A DNA stretch of 64,000 nucleotides from Flavobacterium reichenbachii (GTDB lineage: Bacteria > Bacteroidota > Bacteroidia > Flavobacteriales > Flavobacteriaceae), in NCBI RefSeq assembly GCF_002217435.1, contig NZ_MUHF01000007.1, forward strand, positions 366,557 through 430,556, in the 5' to 3' direction. The number at the start of each line of letters is the position of its first letter. Positions within the stretch are counted from its first letter, which is position 1. Below, piece by piece: positions 35,323 through 43,565 of this stretch. A program made the position numbers and the translations under genes. The notes under the pieces were generated by a model. It saw only the letters and a program-made list of their open reading frames with translations. It had not been told where the DNA came from and did no database searches.

Positions 35323-36393
35323 TTAATTGTTAAAGTAAAAACCATTTGGCGTTATACCCACTCCAAATGTGTTAGATAATGTTCCTGTTAAAGAATAGAT
35401 ATAAATATCTCCATCATCTGAATAGTTTACAGCATCAGCAAAATAGATCTGATTGTTTTTTACAGCAAATCCATATAAGTTTGTGACTTTAGACGCTTTG
35501 AATATTGAGGCAGCAGGCAAAGTAGTTGCGCTTACAGCTGTAGAATAAACATCTGTACCAATAGTATAATATAATTTACTGTTTTCTATATCCAAAAATC
35601 CAGGGTGTGTTTTCTCTGGGAAATTAATTGTAGAAGTAATAGTATTAGTGCTTAAATTAAGCTTAACAATTTTACCAGCAGTTTCTACGTCAGCATAATA
35701 TGGTTTTCCGTCACATAAAATATATAATGTTCCATTGTCTTTTACTAACGAACTCGGTACGTCTCCAACTGTAAGGTTTGATGTAACTGTATTAGTAACA
35801 GCACTAATTATAGTTAAAGAATTACCTTGATTCCATCCGCCTTTGTGAGCAACGTATAGTTTTGCATCATTCTGAATGATTTTTTCAGGACCTTCGGCAA
35901 CAGGAATTTTAGAAGTTACAGTGTTTGTCGTAAGATCAAGTACCGCTACATAATCATCTGTTGGAGAACCTGGTTCTCCCCAGTTTGTAACATATCCTTT
36001 TCCGTTTGCAAAAGCAATAAATCTAGGATTATTCAAACCAGTAGTGATTGTTGCGATACTTTTAAACGTAAAACGGTTTACAAGTTCAATTTTATTAGAT
36101 CCGTTTGTAATGATGTAAGCAAAGTCACCATTGATACCAATACTTTGTGGTGTATCGCCAGAAATTTTATCTGAATTAACCAATGTAAATACGTTGTTCT
36201 CTATTTTAAGATCGCTTGATAAGAATGAAATTGTTCCGTTAGTCGTTCCGTTATTTCCTTCATTTACGATAAATAGTCCTCCGTCATAGTTTCCGCGTGC
36301 TACTGCTGGTGTATTATCGTCGTCACTGCTGCAAGATGCAAAAAATGCCGAGCTTACAATAACAGCCAAAAATAGTTTGTTCAATTTCTTCAT
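35323..36393 (-). CDS. btuG: BtuG-like surface lipoprotein, DUF5074/YncE-type beta-propeller
   Basis: A 356-residue lipoprotein (lipobox FFASC, Cys 20, followed by acidic SSDDDN, a surface-export type signal). The mature protein has seven-blade YVTN/YncE-like repeats: for example GDFAYIITNGSNKIELVNRFT, then GKGYVTNWGEPGSPTDDYVAVLDLTTNTVTSKIPVAEGPEK, then ISAVTNTVTSNLTVGDVPSSL. Its start is 5 bp after the btuB-type receptor stop behind a cobalamin riboswitch. In Bacteroides, BtuG is a DUF5074-type propeller that binds cobamides very tightly on top of BtuB, so the same role is likely. Gene symbol by analogy. Confidence 0.82.
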   Translation of the reverse strand: MKKLNKLFLAVIVSSAFFASCSSDDDNTPAVARGNYDGGLFIVNEGNNGTTNGTISFLSSDLKIENNVFTLVNSDKISGDTPQSIGINGDFAYIITNGSNKIELVNRFTFKSIATITTGLNNPRFIAFANGKGYVTNWGEPGSPTDDYVAVLDLTTNTVTSKIPVAEGPEKIIQNDAKLYVAHKGGWNQGNSLTIISAVTNTVTSNLTVGDVPSSLVKDNGTLYILCDGKPYYADVETAGKIVKLNLSTNTITSTINFPEKTHPGFLDIENSKLYYTIGTDVYSTAVSATTLPAASIFKASKVTNLYGFAVKNNQIYFADAVNYSDDGDIYIYSLTGTLSNTFGVGITPNGFYFNN

Positions 36394-36398
36394 GTTTT

Positions 36399-38261
36399 TT
36401 AAAAGTTAAGGTTAATATATATCGTATAATTTCTTCCAGGCATTTGTCTGCTGATCACAGGCTGATAATTTTCGTTCAAAATATTTAAGACTTGAAATCC
36501 AAGTTTGTAACTGTTTTTTGTGCCAAAGTCATAATCGACTCCAAAATTACCAACGTTATAATCTTTAATTTTTCCAGATATGCTGTTAAAAGGTGTGCTG
36601 TAGACTTCTCCGTTATATAAATATTGTAGGTAAGAAGATATTTTTTTCCAATTATAAGAAACTGCACCAGTCAATTTATGGTAAGGAACATATACCAATT
36701 GTTTATAAAGTACTTCTCCCTTAATTAACTGTTTACTTTCTGAAACCGTGTAGGCGTAAGTTCCGTTAATAGTAAAATGATGGTTGTCAATTTTAGTTTT
36801 CCATTCCAATAATACTTCGGCACCATATGCTCTCACTTTAGAAGTGTTTTCTGGTGACCAAGTGTCACCGCCGCCTTCTGAAGGAACCCAGCGCAATAAA
36901 TCTTTAATAGAATTGTAATAACCCGTTACAGACAAGGAAAAGTTTTTTGTAAAAAACTCATTGCCAATTTCAGCCTGATAAGATGTTTCAGGTTTTAAAT
37001 TCGGATTCCCGCTTCCTTCCCAAAACAAATCGTTGTAAGTAGGCATTCTGTAATTCTTTGAAGCATTTAATTTTACACGATAAAAATCGGCAAATTGGTA
37101 TCTTGTTCCTAAAGAAAATAGAAAAGGGTTTCCGTAATTATCGGTTAATTCCTGACGAATACTAGCCGTATAATCCCATTTGTCAGTTACTAAATGGCGT
37201 AAAAGCAAACTCGCAGAACCTATTTCTCTTTTTACATTATCAATACTTGATCCGTAACCTTTATTTCTATTGTAATCAATTATAGAATTTAATTTGATTT
37301 TATCACTTACATCAAAAGCCAAATCATATTTTATGATGGCGGTTTCTACTTTTCCAAAAGTGAAAAAATCGGAAGTAATACTTGGGAAATACTTATAAGA
37401 TTCGCTTATGTAAGCAGCTTTAACTTTAGAAGTAAAACGGTTCGATACATTTTCCCATTCTAAAAGACTGCGGGTATTAAAATCATTGTATTTTGTTTTT
37501 GACGCAGTAGGAGAAGTCAGAGAAAAATGTCGTTCTGAATCATAAAACTGGCTGTATATTTTTAAAGTATTATTTGAGTTTATTTTGTATCCAAAATTGG
37601 TATTCAAACTTGTATTGTAATATTCTCCGTTAATGTTTTTTTGATTGGTGTTTCCGGGATATTTAAAATCGTTTTCAGAACTGTTTCTTGAAATGTTAGC
37701 CTGAAAACTATATTTTTCTGATGATGCGGCAAGTCGATAATTTGCACTATACGTGTCATAACTTCCCGCGCTGAAAAATACCTGATTGGAGAAATTATTT
37801 TTAAAACTCAAATCATTATTAAGGTGAATACTCCCGCCAATAGCGCCGCTGCCGTACAAAATACTTCCTCCTCCGGCTTTTACAGCTATAGAATTAAAAT
37901 CTCTGGTTCCGATTGTATTAAAATCGGTCTGACCTAAAAACTGCGAATTGATGTTTATTCCGTTCCAGATTACAGCAGTTTGTGATCCCGTAGTTCCTCT
38001 AAAGGAAGGTGTAGAAGTCATTCCGAGACCATTTTCTTTTAAGTAAATAACAGTATTGTAATTTAAAAGCGAAGTTAAAGAGGATTGATTTTTACTGATA
38101 ACAGAATCATTCAAAACCTGAACGGACTGCGATGCAGCATACTTTTTAAGGTTAATGTCAGAAACTATAACTTCTTTAAGTTTGGTAATAGAATCTTGCT
38201 GCGCCGAAATAATCTGGCACAAAACTAGAAAGCAAAAAACAAAACATTTTTTTAAAGTCAT
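36399..38261 (-). CDS. btuB: BtuB-like TonB-dependent cobalamin receptor
   Basis: A 620-residue TonB-dependent outer-membrane receptor, about the size of E. coli BtuB (594 mature). I start at MTLKKCFVFCFLVLCQIISAQ (38261); the open frame continues upstream only because the riboswitch is read through. Signal peptide about 1-21, TonB-box/plug region (about 25-150, with LKENGLGMTSTPSFRGTTGSQTAVIWNGININSQ), then the barrel ending NYTIYINLNF. There is no carboxypeptidase-like N-terminal domain. The specificity call rests mainly on the upstream cobalamin riboswitch and the btuG-like gene 5 bp downstream. Confidence 0.88.
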   Translation of the reverse strand: MTLKKCFVFCFLVLCQIISAQQDSITKLKEVIVSDINLKKYAASQSVQVLNDSVISKNQSSLTSLLNYNTVIYLKENGLGMTSTPSFRGTTGSQTAVIWNGININSQFLGQTDFNTIGTRDFNSIAVKAGGGSILYGSGAIGGSIHLNNDLSFKNNFSNQVFFSAGSYDTYSANYRLAASSEKYSFQANISRNSSENDFKYPGNTNQKNINGEYYNTSLNTNFGYKINSNNTLKIYSQFYDSERHFSLTSPTASKTKYNDFNTRSLLEWENVSNRFTSKVKAAYISESYKYFPSITSDFFTFGKVETAIIKYDLAFDVSDKIKLNSIIDYNRNKGYGSSIDNVKREIGSASLLLRHLVTDKWDYTASIRQELTDNYGNPFLFSLGTRYQFADFYRVKLNASKNYRMPTYNDLFWEGSGNPNLKPETSYQAEIGNEFFTKNFSLSVTGYYNSIKDLLRWVPSEGGGDTWSPENTSKVRAYGAEVLLEWKTKIDNHHFTINGTYAYTVSESKQLIKGEVLYKQLVYVPYHKLTGAVSYNWKKISSYLQYLYNGEVYSTPFNSISGKIKDYNVGNFGVDYDFGTKNSYKLGFQVLNILNENYQPVISRQMPGRNYTIYINLNF

Positions 38262-38299
38262 AATTTCTACACCCTTTTTCCCGAGAGTTCGATATTTGT

Positions 38300-38475
38300 T
38301 ATAAAGGCAGGTCTCCTGGCTTACGTCTTGTTGTTTACCTTCCCAATCGCAGGGGCGAACAGTGGCTTTGCAGCTAACAACAAGCATTCTTTTCAGAACT
38401 AAGTTTACAGTTGCGGGTACAGCTCAAGTTTTTACTTGATTCCCTTTTAATGTGTTATATAAAAATATAACCCAA
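38300..38475 (-). promoter_or_regulatory. Cobalamin riboswitch controlling btuB-btuG
   Basis: On the minus strand the leader reads GGGAATCAAG...CTTGAGCTGTACCCGCAACTGT (38443 down to about 38405). Then comes AAGCCACTGTTCGCCCCTGCG near 38365-38345, then GACGTAAGCCAGGAGACCTGCC (about 38327-38305). These are the conserved core elements of the adenosylcobalamin-type aptamer, including the B12-box. It ends about 40 nt before the btuB start, so cobalamin binding would shut off receptor expression, by translation block or early termination. End points are approximate. Confidence 0.93.
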
Positions 38476-38616
38476 CCTTAAATTTCGTGCAAAGATAGAA
38501 TTTAAAATATTGAATTTTCAAATTTCTTTTGCTTTTTATGTGAAATTCTAAACAAAACAGCTGTTAAAGTAAGATTTTAATTACCTCTGTGTGTTTGAGT
38601 ATAAATGCTGCAAAAT

Positions 38617-38979
38617 TTAATAAGGACAATGTCTGCAGTCGTTGCCGCAACAGCTACCTCTTTTAAGATGAAACCAGGATTTAAAAACATAATCTCCATT
38701 TTCGATATAATAATCTATGTCTTCAATCAATATTTCGGTTTTTTCTAATGTTGCAGCTTTATTATAAAGTGCTTTTTTTGGAGTTATTGTTTCTACATAA
38801 GCGTCGATTTTGTCAATGCATGCTTCTTTAAAACAAGCTGGACAAAGGCAGTCTCCGCCATCAGAGAGATTAAAAATGGGAGGGAAATCATTGCACCAGC
38901 ATTTGTTCTCAACAGAAATATCTCCACAGCTGAAAAGGGATTCGCAGCTAGAGCAGATTTTTGTTTTTACGGTGTTCAT
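38617..38979 (-). CDS. Cysteine-rich CWC / DUF5522 fusion protein
   Basis: A 120-residue protein made of two Cys-rich modules. Residues about 1-58 match the cysteine-rich CWC type (KICSSCESLFSCGD, then CWCNDFPPIF, then CLCPACF), probably a metal site. Residues about 82-120 match DUF5522 (EIDYYIENGDYVFKSWFHLKRGSCCGNDCRHCPY), which ends in the typical CCGNxCRHCPY. There are 14 or more Cys in 120 residues. Function unknown. It lies upstream of the riboswitch on the same strand but outside its control, and is divergent from btuF. Confidence 0.85.
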   Translation of the reverse strand: MNTVKTKICSSCESLFSCGDISVENKCWCNDFPPIFNLSDGGDCLCPACFKEACIDKIDAYVETITPKKALYNKAATLEKTEILIEDIDYYIENGDYVFKSWFHLKRGSCCGNDCRHCPY

Positions 38980-39044
38980 AATATAAAAATGGTATTGTTG
39001 ACTTTTGTAAGAATAAAATTAAACAAAAAATTTAGAAATTGCTT

Positions 39045-39052
39045 TACCTTTG
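39045..39052 (+). promoter_or_regulatory. -7 element for btuF
   Basis: A perfect TACCTTTG about 94 bp upstream of btuF, without a good -33 match. The leader between it and btuF has a small GGTGC/GCACC hairpin with TTTT at 39105-39119 but no cobalamin aptamer core. Confidence 0.5.
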
Positions 39053-39145
39053 TCATTATTCAAAAAAGAATAAATTAAATTGATTCAAGCAGTCAGTCAC
39101 AATAGGTGCTGCACCTTTTAAAACCAAAAACAACACATCTGCCAT

Positions 39146-40288
39146 ATGAAATCATTATTTCCTAAATTGATTTTTATTTTATCGTTTTTTCTCCTAATCG
39201 GGTGTAAAAAGAATGAAACACAGAATAGTACCATTTCTGAAAATATTACAAATAGTGTAGAATATGCTTCTGGACTTTCTATTCTAAAATACGAGGGATA
39301 TTCGGTCGTAAAAATTATAAATCCCTGGCCAAACTCCAATAAAAATTTTACTTATGTTCTAAAAGAAAAAGAAGCAAAAGTACCGGACAGCTTAGAAAAA
39401 TACACTTCTATAAAAGTGCCTTTAGAATCTGTTGTGGTAACTTCTACAACAAATATTCCTTTTCTGGAAATGCTCGAAGTAGAAAATAAACTGGTTGGTT
39501 TTCCTCAAACCGATTATATTTCATCAGAAAAAACAAGAGTATTAATTGATAAAGGTTCGGTAAAAAACGTTGGACAAAACGAAAAATTAAATATCGAACA
39601 ATTGATCGAGCTTGCGCCAGACTTAATTGTAACATTTGGAATTGATAATAACAATCCGATGCTGGATAATTTGAAAAAAAGCGGTTTAAATGTTTTAATT
39701 CAAGGCGACTGGATGGAACAGTCTCCGCTCGGAAAAGCAGAATGGATCAAACTTTACGGTGCCTTATTTGGGAAAGAAGATAAAGCCAAAGAACTGTTTG
39801 ATAAAATTGTAGACAGTTACAAACAAGCTCAAAAATTGGTATCAGAACAGCCTGCCGCATCAAGCGTTTTGTACGGATCAATGTATGAGGATGTTTGGTA
39901 CGTTGCAAAAGGAGAGAGCTGGGTTGCAGAATTTATGAAAGATGCAAAATCGAATTATTTATGGGCAGATCTTAAAGGAACAGGAAGTGAAGGGCTCTCT
40001 TTTGAAAAAGTATTGGTAAAAGCCAAAACCGCAAACTTTTGGATCGCTACAGGTTCTGTTAAAACCTTAGAAGAATTAGGAAAAAATAATCCGCATTATA
40101 CAGAATTTGACGCCTTTAAAAATAAAAATGTTTATAGTTTTGAAAGTAAACTTGGCGCAACAGGAGGAACAATTTATTATGAATTATCGCCAAGCCGACC
40201 TGATTTGGTTCTGAAAGATTATATCAAAATTTTTCATCCCGATTTACTGCCAAGTTACGAATTTACTTTTGCGTCTAAACTGAACTAA
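39146..40288 (+). CDS. btuF: BtuF-like ABC transporter substrate-binding lipoprotein
   Basis: A 380-residue binding protein for cobalamin (or an iron chelate) that delivers ligand to the BtuC-type permease. Lipobox FLLIGC gives a lipidated Cys near residue 19. The fold is the class III two-lobe type: SVVVTSTTNIPFLEMLEVENKLVGFPQTD (about 93-122), a second lobe from about 235 with a long linking helix, and LIELAPDLIVTFGID (about 150-165). The class is shared with siderophore-binding proteins; cobalamin is inferred from the adjacent riboswitch-controlled btuB/btuG. The next gene starts 1 bp after its stop. Confidence 0.82.
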   Translation: MKSLFPKLIFILSFFLLIGCKKNETQNSTISENITNSVEYASGLSILKYEGYSVVKIINPWPNSNKNFTYVLKEKEAKVPDSLEKYTSIKVPLESVVVTSTTNIPFLEMLEVENKLVGFPQTDYISSEKTRVLIDKGSVKNVGQNEKLNIEQLIELAPDLIVTFGIDNNNPMLDNLKKSGLNVLIQGDWMEQSPLGKAEWIKLYGALFGKEDKAKELFDKIVDSYKQAQKLVSEQPAASSVLYGSMYEDVWYVAKGESWVAEFMKDAKSNYLWADLKGTGSEGLSFEKVLVKAKTANFWIATGSVKTLEELGKNNPHYTEFDAFKNKNVYSFESKLGATGGTIYYELSPSRPDLVLKDYIKIFHPDLLPSYEFTFASKLN

Positions 40289-40289
40289 A

Positions 40290-41318
40290 TTGACAGATAA
40301 AAAACGAAATACCATTTTATTTTTAATGCTGGCTGCTGGTTTAGTTTTTATGTTTCTTGCCAGTATTAGTTTAGGATCGGTTACGATTCCCTTAAAAGAA
40401 GTTTTCACCAGTTTGACAGGCGGACAAGCCAGCAAATCGACTTGGGAATATATTATTATAAATTATAGACTTCCAAAAGCTATAACGGCTGTTTTGGTTG
40501 GCGCTGGTTTATCAATCAGTGGTTTACTTATGCAGACTTTATTTAGAAATCCGCTTGCAGGACCTTACGTTTTAGGATTAAGTTCCGGTGCCAGTCTGGG
40601 AGTTGCCTTTGTGATTTTAGGGGCAGGTTTTCTGCCTTCTTTTTTACGTACAATCGCTTTATCGCCATACGGAATAGTTATGGCTTCAACGTTAGGAAGT
40701 ACATTGGTTTTGCTTCTGGTTTTAGTCGTTTCGCAGCGCTTAAAAGATACAATGGCTATTTTAATTGTTGGATTAATGTTCGGTAGTTTTACCACTGCAA
40801 TTGTTTCCGTTTTAACGTATTTCAGTACAGCAGAACAGCTTCAGAAATTTACCTTTTGGTCTATGGGAAGTTTAGGAAATCTTTCCTGGTCTACAATTGG
40901 TATCTTTTCAGTTTGCGTTTTAATCGGTCTTCTTTTGAGTGCAGGCAGTATTAAACCTTTGAACGCATTGTTATTAGGCGAAAACTATGCAAAAAGTGTC
41001 GGACTGAATTTCAAGAAAGCCAGACTGATTATCATATTTGCAACCAGTATTCTGGCAGGAAGCATAACTGCTTTTGCAGGGCCGATTGCGTTTATTGGAC
41101 TGGCCGTACCGCATATCGCAAAGCTGACTTTTCAAACCAGCAATCATTCGATTTTGTTTTGGAGTACTTTGTTTTTTGGAGCCGCAATTATGTTGTTTTG
41201 TGATATAGTTTCAGAAATGCCGGGGTTTGATATTACGCTTCCAATAAATGCCATTACCTCAATAATTGGAGCGCCGGTTGTAATCTGGCTTTTAGTCAGA
41301 AAAAGAAATTTTAGGTAA
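40290..41318 (+). CDS. btuC: BtuC-like ABC transporter permease (FecCD family)
   Basis: A 342-residue inner-membrane permease with about ten TM helices. Family signatures: LPKAITAVLVGAGLSISGLLMQTLFRNPLAGPYVLGLSSGASLG (about 50-94), LLLGENYAKSVGLNFKKAR and FAGPIAFIGLAVPHIAKL (about 262-279). The start is TTG at 40290, 1 bp after the btuF stop, so translation is likely coupled. The dedicated ATPase gene is not adjacent: a GxxExxY gene with flanking repeats separates it from btuD. Substrate by context. Confidence 0.88.
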   Translation: MTDKKRNTILFLMLAAGLVFMFLASISLGSVTIPLKEVFTSLTGGQASKSTWEYIIINYRLPKAITAVLVGAGLSISGLLMQTLFRNPLAGPYVLGLSSGASLGVAFVILGAGFLPSFLRTIALSPYGIVMASTLGSTLVLLLVLVVSQRLKDTMAILIVGLMFGSFTTAIVSVLTYFSTAEQLQKFTFWSMGSLGNLSWSTIGIFSVCVLIGLLLSAGSIKPLNALLLGENYAKSVGLNFKKARLIIIFATSILAGSITAFAGPIAFIGLAVPHIAKLTFQTSNHSILFWSTLFFGAAIMLFCDIVSEMPGFDITLPINAITSIIGAPVVIWLLVRKRNFR

Positions 41319-41348
41319 TAACTTACAAAAGTAATATATTAGTCTTTT

Positions 41349-41367
41349 TTAACACATAGGAACATAG
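41349..41367 (+). repeat. 19-bp repeat, left end of the GxxExxY cassette
   Basis: TTAACACATAGGAACATAG, 30 bp after the btuC stop. It pairs in inverted orientation with 41927-41945 (16 of 19 identical). The following about 50 bp also resembles the inner part of the element at 45807-45946 (shared AAAAGGCRTTTCA core). Confidence 0.75.
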
Positions 41368-41451
41368 CTGTAAATCTTTTAAAAAGGCATTTCATTTTTC
41401 TATAACAATCATAGATGGTGAAATCGGCAGAGTTCTATTTTAATTAGATTA

Positions 41452-41865
41452 ATGATTACACAAAAATATTTAGACGAGTTAAGCTATCAAGTAGTGGGTG
41501 CGTGCATAGAAGTTCATAAAAGTATAGGGAAAGGATTGCTTGAAAACATCTATCATGAATGTTTAAAAGAAGAACTAACTTATCGAAAAATAAATTTTTT
41601 TACAGAAATGAAAGTACCTTTGATTTATAGAAATAAGGAATTAAATGCTGATTTACGATGTGACTTATTTGTTGAGAATTGTTTAGTTGTAGAATTAAAG
41701 GCAACATCAGAAATAAATCCAATACATGAAGCGCAGCTCATGACTTATATGAAACTTTTAAAAGCTCCAAAAGGAATTATAGTTAATTTTAATTGCTTTA
41801 ATATTTTTAAAGAAGGACAAAAGACATTTGTAAATGAATATTTTAGGCTGTTGCCAAAGTTATAA
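41452..41865 (+). CDS. GxxExxY family protein (PDDEXK-like fold)
   Basis: A 137-residue protein of the GxxExxY family (PF13366), related to PD-(D/E)XK nucleases. The name motif is present as GLLENIYHECL at about residues 29-39. The nuclease-like core follows: ADLRCDLFVENCLVVELKAT, where Asp (about 70) and E-L-K (about 81-83) would be the catalytic acid and ExK, then NPIHEAQLMTYMKLLKAPKGIIVNF. Function is not established for the family. It interrupts the btu genes and is bracketed by inverted 19-bp repeats, which suggests it was inserted as a unit. Confidence 0.88.
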   Translation: MITQKYLDELSYQVVGACIEVHKSIGKGLLENIYHECLKEELTYRKINFFTEMKVPLIYRNKELNADLRCDLFVENCLVVELKATSEINPIHEAQLMTYMKLLKAPKGIIVNFNCFNIFKEGQKTFVNEYFRLLPKL

Positions 41866-41926
41866 ATTTAGCTATGTTTTAATTACATGTAATTTTTTAA
41901 AAAACTTTTAAAGGAAAAGAGAGAAT

Positions 41927-41945
41927 CTATATCTCTATGTGTTAA
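41927..41945 (-). repeat. 19-bp repeat, right end of the GxxExxY cassette
   Basis: CTATATCTCTATGTGTTAA; on the minus strand TTAACACATAGAGATATAG, the inverted partner of 41349-41367, ending 12 bp before the btuD start. Confidence 0.75.
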
Positions 41946-41957
41946 AAATAACTTGCA

Positions 41958-42734
41958 ATGAAAAACATTTTATCAACTTCAAATTTAAATATTGGATATA
42001 AATCCAAGAAGGCCGTTACAACTATTGCGGAACATTTAAATCTGAATTTAGCTTCTGGAAAATTGATCAGTTTAATAGGTGCAAACGGAATAGGAAAATC
42101 AACTTTGCTGAGAACCATAACCGGAATCCAGAAACCATTATCCGGAAAAGTTTATTTGAATGATAAAAACATCTCCGATTATAAACCTTTAGAATTAGCT
42201 CAAAATTTAAGTTTAGTTTTAACAGAAAAACTCCCTCCAAGTAATCTGTCTGTTTTTGAATTGGTCGCTTTAGGGCGTCAGCCGTATACCAATTGGGTAG
42301 ATACTCTATCGGATGATGATATCGAAAAAGTACAGCAGGCGATGCAGCTTACACAGATCGAACATTTGGCACGAAAAAAACATTTTGAGATCAGCGACGG
42401 TCAATTACAAAAAGTTTTAATTGCGCGTGCTCTTGCGCAGGATACGCCGTTAATTATTTTAGACGAACCTACGACACATCTCGATTTACTGCACAAAGTT
42501 TCGTTATTCAAATTATTAAAAAAGCTGACTCAGGAAACCCAAAAGTGCATTTTGTTTTCTACACATGATATAGATCTTGCCATTCAGTTAAGCGATGAAA
42601 TGATTGTCATGACGCCAGAAAGTATTACACAAGATCAGCCTTGTAATTTAATTTCAAACGGAACATTTAATGCCCTATTCAAAGACGAAAACATTATTTT
42701 TGATGCTGAAAAAGGAAAGTTTATTGTGACTTAA
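41958..42734 (+). CDS. btuD: BtuD-like ABC transporter ATPase
   Basis: A 258-residue ATPase of the FecE/BtuD type. Walker A GANGIGKST (about 39-47), Q-loop in NLSLVLTEKLPPSNLSVFELVALGRQPYTNW, signature ISDGQLQKVLIARALAQ (about 146-162), Walker B PLIILDEPTTHLD and H-loop FSTHDIDLAIQLSDEM are all present. The signature is ISDGQ, not LSGGQ, a form I regard as usual for the Bacteroidota members of this family. It should pair with the BtuC-like permease across the inserted GxxExxY cassette. Its stop overlaps the convergent gene at 42731 by 4 bp. Confidence 0.87.
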   Translation: MKNILSTSNLNIGYKSKKAVTTIAEHLNLNLASGKLISLIGANGIGKSTLLRTITGIQKPLSGKVYLNDKNISDYKPLELAQNLSLVLTEKLPPSNLSVFELVALGRQPYTNWVDTLSDDDIEKVQQAMQLTQIEHLARKKHFEISDGQLQKVLIARALAQDTPLIILDEPTTHLDLLHKVSLFKLLKKLTQETQKCILFSTHDIDLAIQLSDEMIVMTPESITQDQPCNLISNGTFNALFKDENIIFDAEKGKFIVT

Positions 42735-43540
42735 ATAGTGTTTTCACTGCGGACACGATATACATGCAGTAGATTTTCCAGCTCTTTATATTTTACATCC
42801 AATTCATCAATATCGATCATTTTATCATTAAATGCCAGATAGGTTGTCGTGTTTTTTCCTCTTTTTTGTGTAAAAACTCTGTCGTTTCTTATGTTTTTCC
42901 ATTTAAAAAGCTGTTGTTCGTCTTTTAATTTTATTCCTTCAGCATTAATTATGATTTGAGGTCTTTTGTCCAATATTTTCTTAATTTGATTGTAAGACAT
43001 ATACAGACCAACTGCCAATGGAACCAGTCCAAAGTATTCCTTTTCTAACACGAAATAAACACCTGTTATAGCTATAAATAAATATATGATTAACAGAAAG
43101 AAGATTGTAATTCTTGAGTAACGAATTATCGTTTCTTTTGGAACAGAAATATCATCGATAAAAATGTCTTTTTCCAGGAATTTTTTCTCTAATCGATTTA
43201 ATTTTTGTTTTTGCTCATAATTTCTGAATTCTGTTTTTTCAAACCAGCTTCCGCTTTCCCAAATCAAATTTTCTTCGATCGCTTTTCTTTTCAATTCGTG
43301 TACGTTTCTAACATTTTCATACGCCCAGACTTTCCAGATATTTGCAAAATAACTCCATACGAGCCAGCCCAATGAAAATCCAATAACGAATCCGGCAAAA
43401 ACGATCCAGCCGTCAATTTTTTTTAAATAGAAAAGAAAAATACTTATTCCAATACAACTAAAAGTCGCAATCATCGGAAGATATTTTAACTGTAATCTGC
43501 CTTTATTTAAAGCCTGCTCTACGCTTACTGTTTCTTTCAT
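42731..43540 (-). CDS. Four-TM protein with C-terminal PH-like region
   Basis: A 269-residue uncharacterised membrane protein. TM helices pair at about 20-38/44-64 and again at about 146-166/170-186, separated by a charged helical region (about 75-135, NYEQKQKLNRLEKKFLEKD). The C-terminal about 70 residues (PQIIINAEGIKLKDEQQLFKWKNIRNDRVFTQKRGKNTTTYLAF) look like a bacterial PH-type beta domain, with the 'GI.....F.W..I' pattern. Function unknown. It may be co-transcribed with the six-TM gene 25 bp upstream on the minus strand. Confidence 0.75.
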   Translation of the reverse strand: MKETVSVEQALNKGRLQLKYLPMIATFSCIGISIFLFYLKKIDGWIVFAGFVIGFSLGWLVWSYFANIWKVWAYENVRNVHELKRKAIEENLIWESGSWFEKTEFRNYEQKQKLNRLEKKFLEKDIFIDDISVPKETIIRYSRITIFFLLIIYLFIAITGVYFVLEKEYFGLVPLAVGLYMSYNQIKKILDKRPQIIINAEGIKLKDEQQLFKWKNIRNDRVFTQKRGKNTTTYLAFNDKMIDIDELDVKYKELENLLHVYRVRSENTI

Positions 43541-43565
43541 ATTGTTTTATAAGTGAAATGAAAAT

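Noticed and set aside
38262..38387. N-terminal extension of the BtuB-like protein by 42 residues
   Set aside because: This stretch is riboswitch sequence read in frame; the Met at 38261 begins a normal signal peptide.
39053..39145. Possible second cobalamin riboswitch ahead of btuF
   Set aside because: No B12-box, no GCCACTG and no CCCGCAACTG core; only a short GGTGC/GCACC hairpin.
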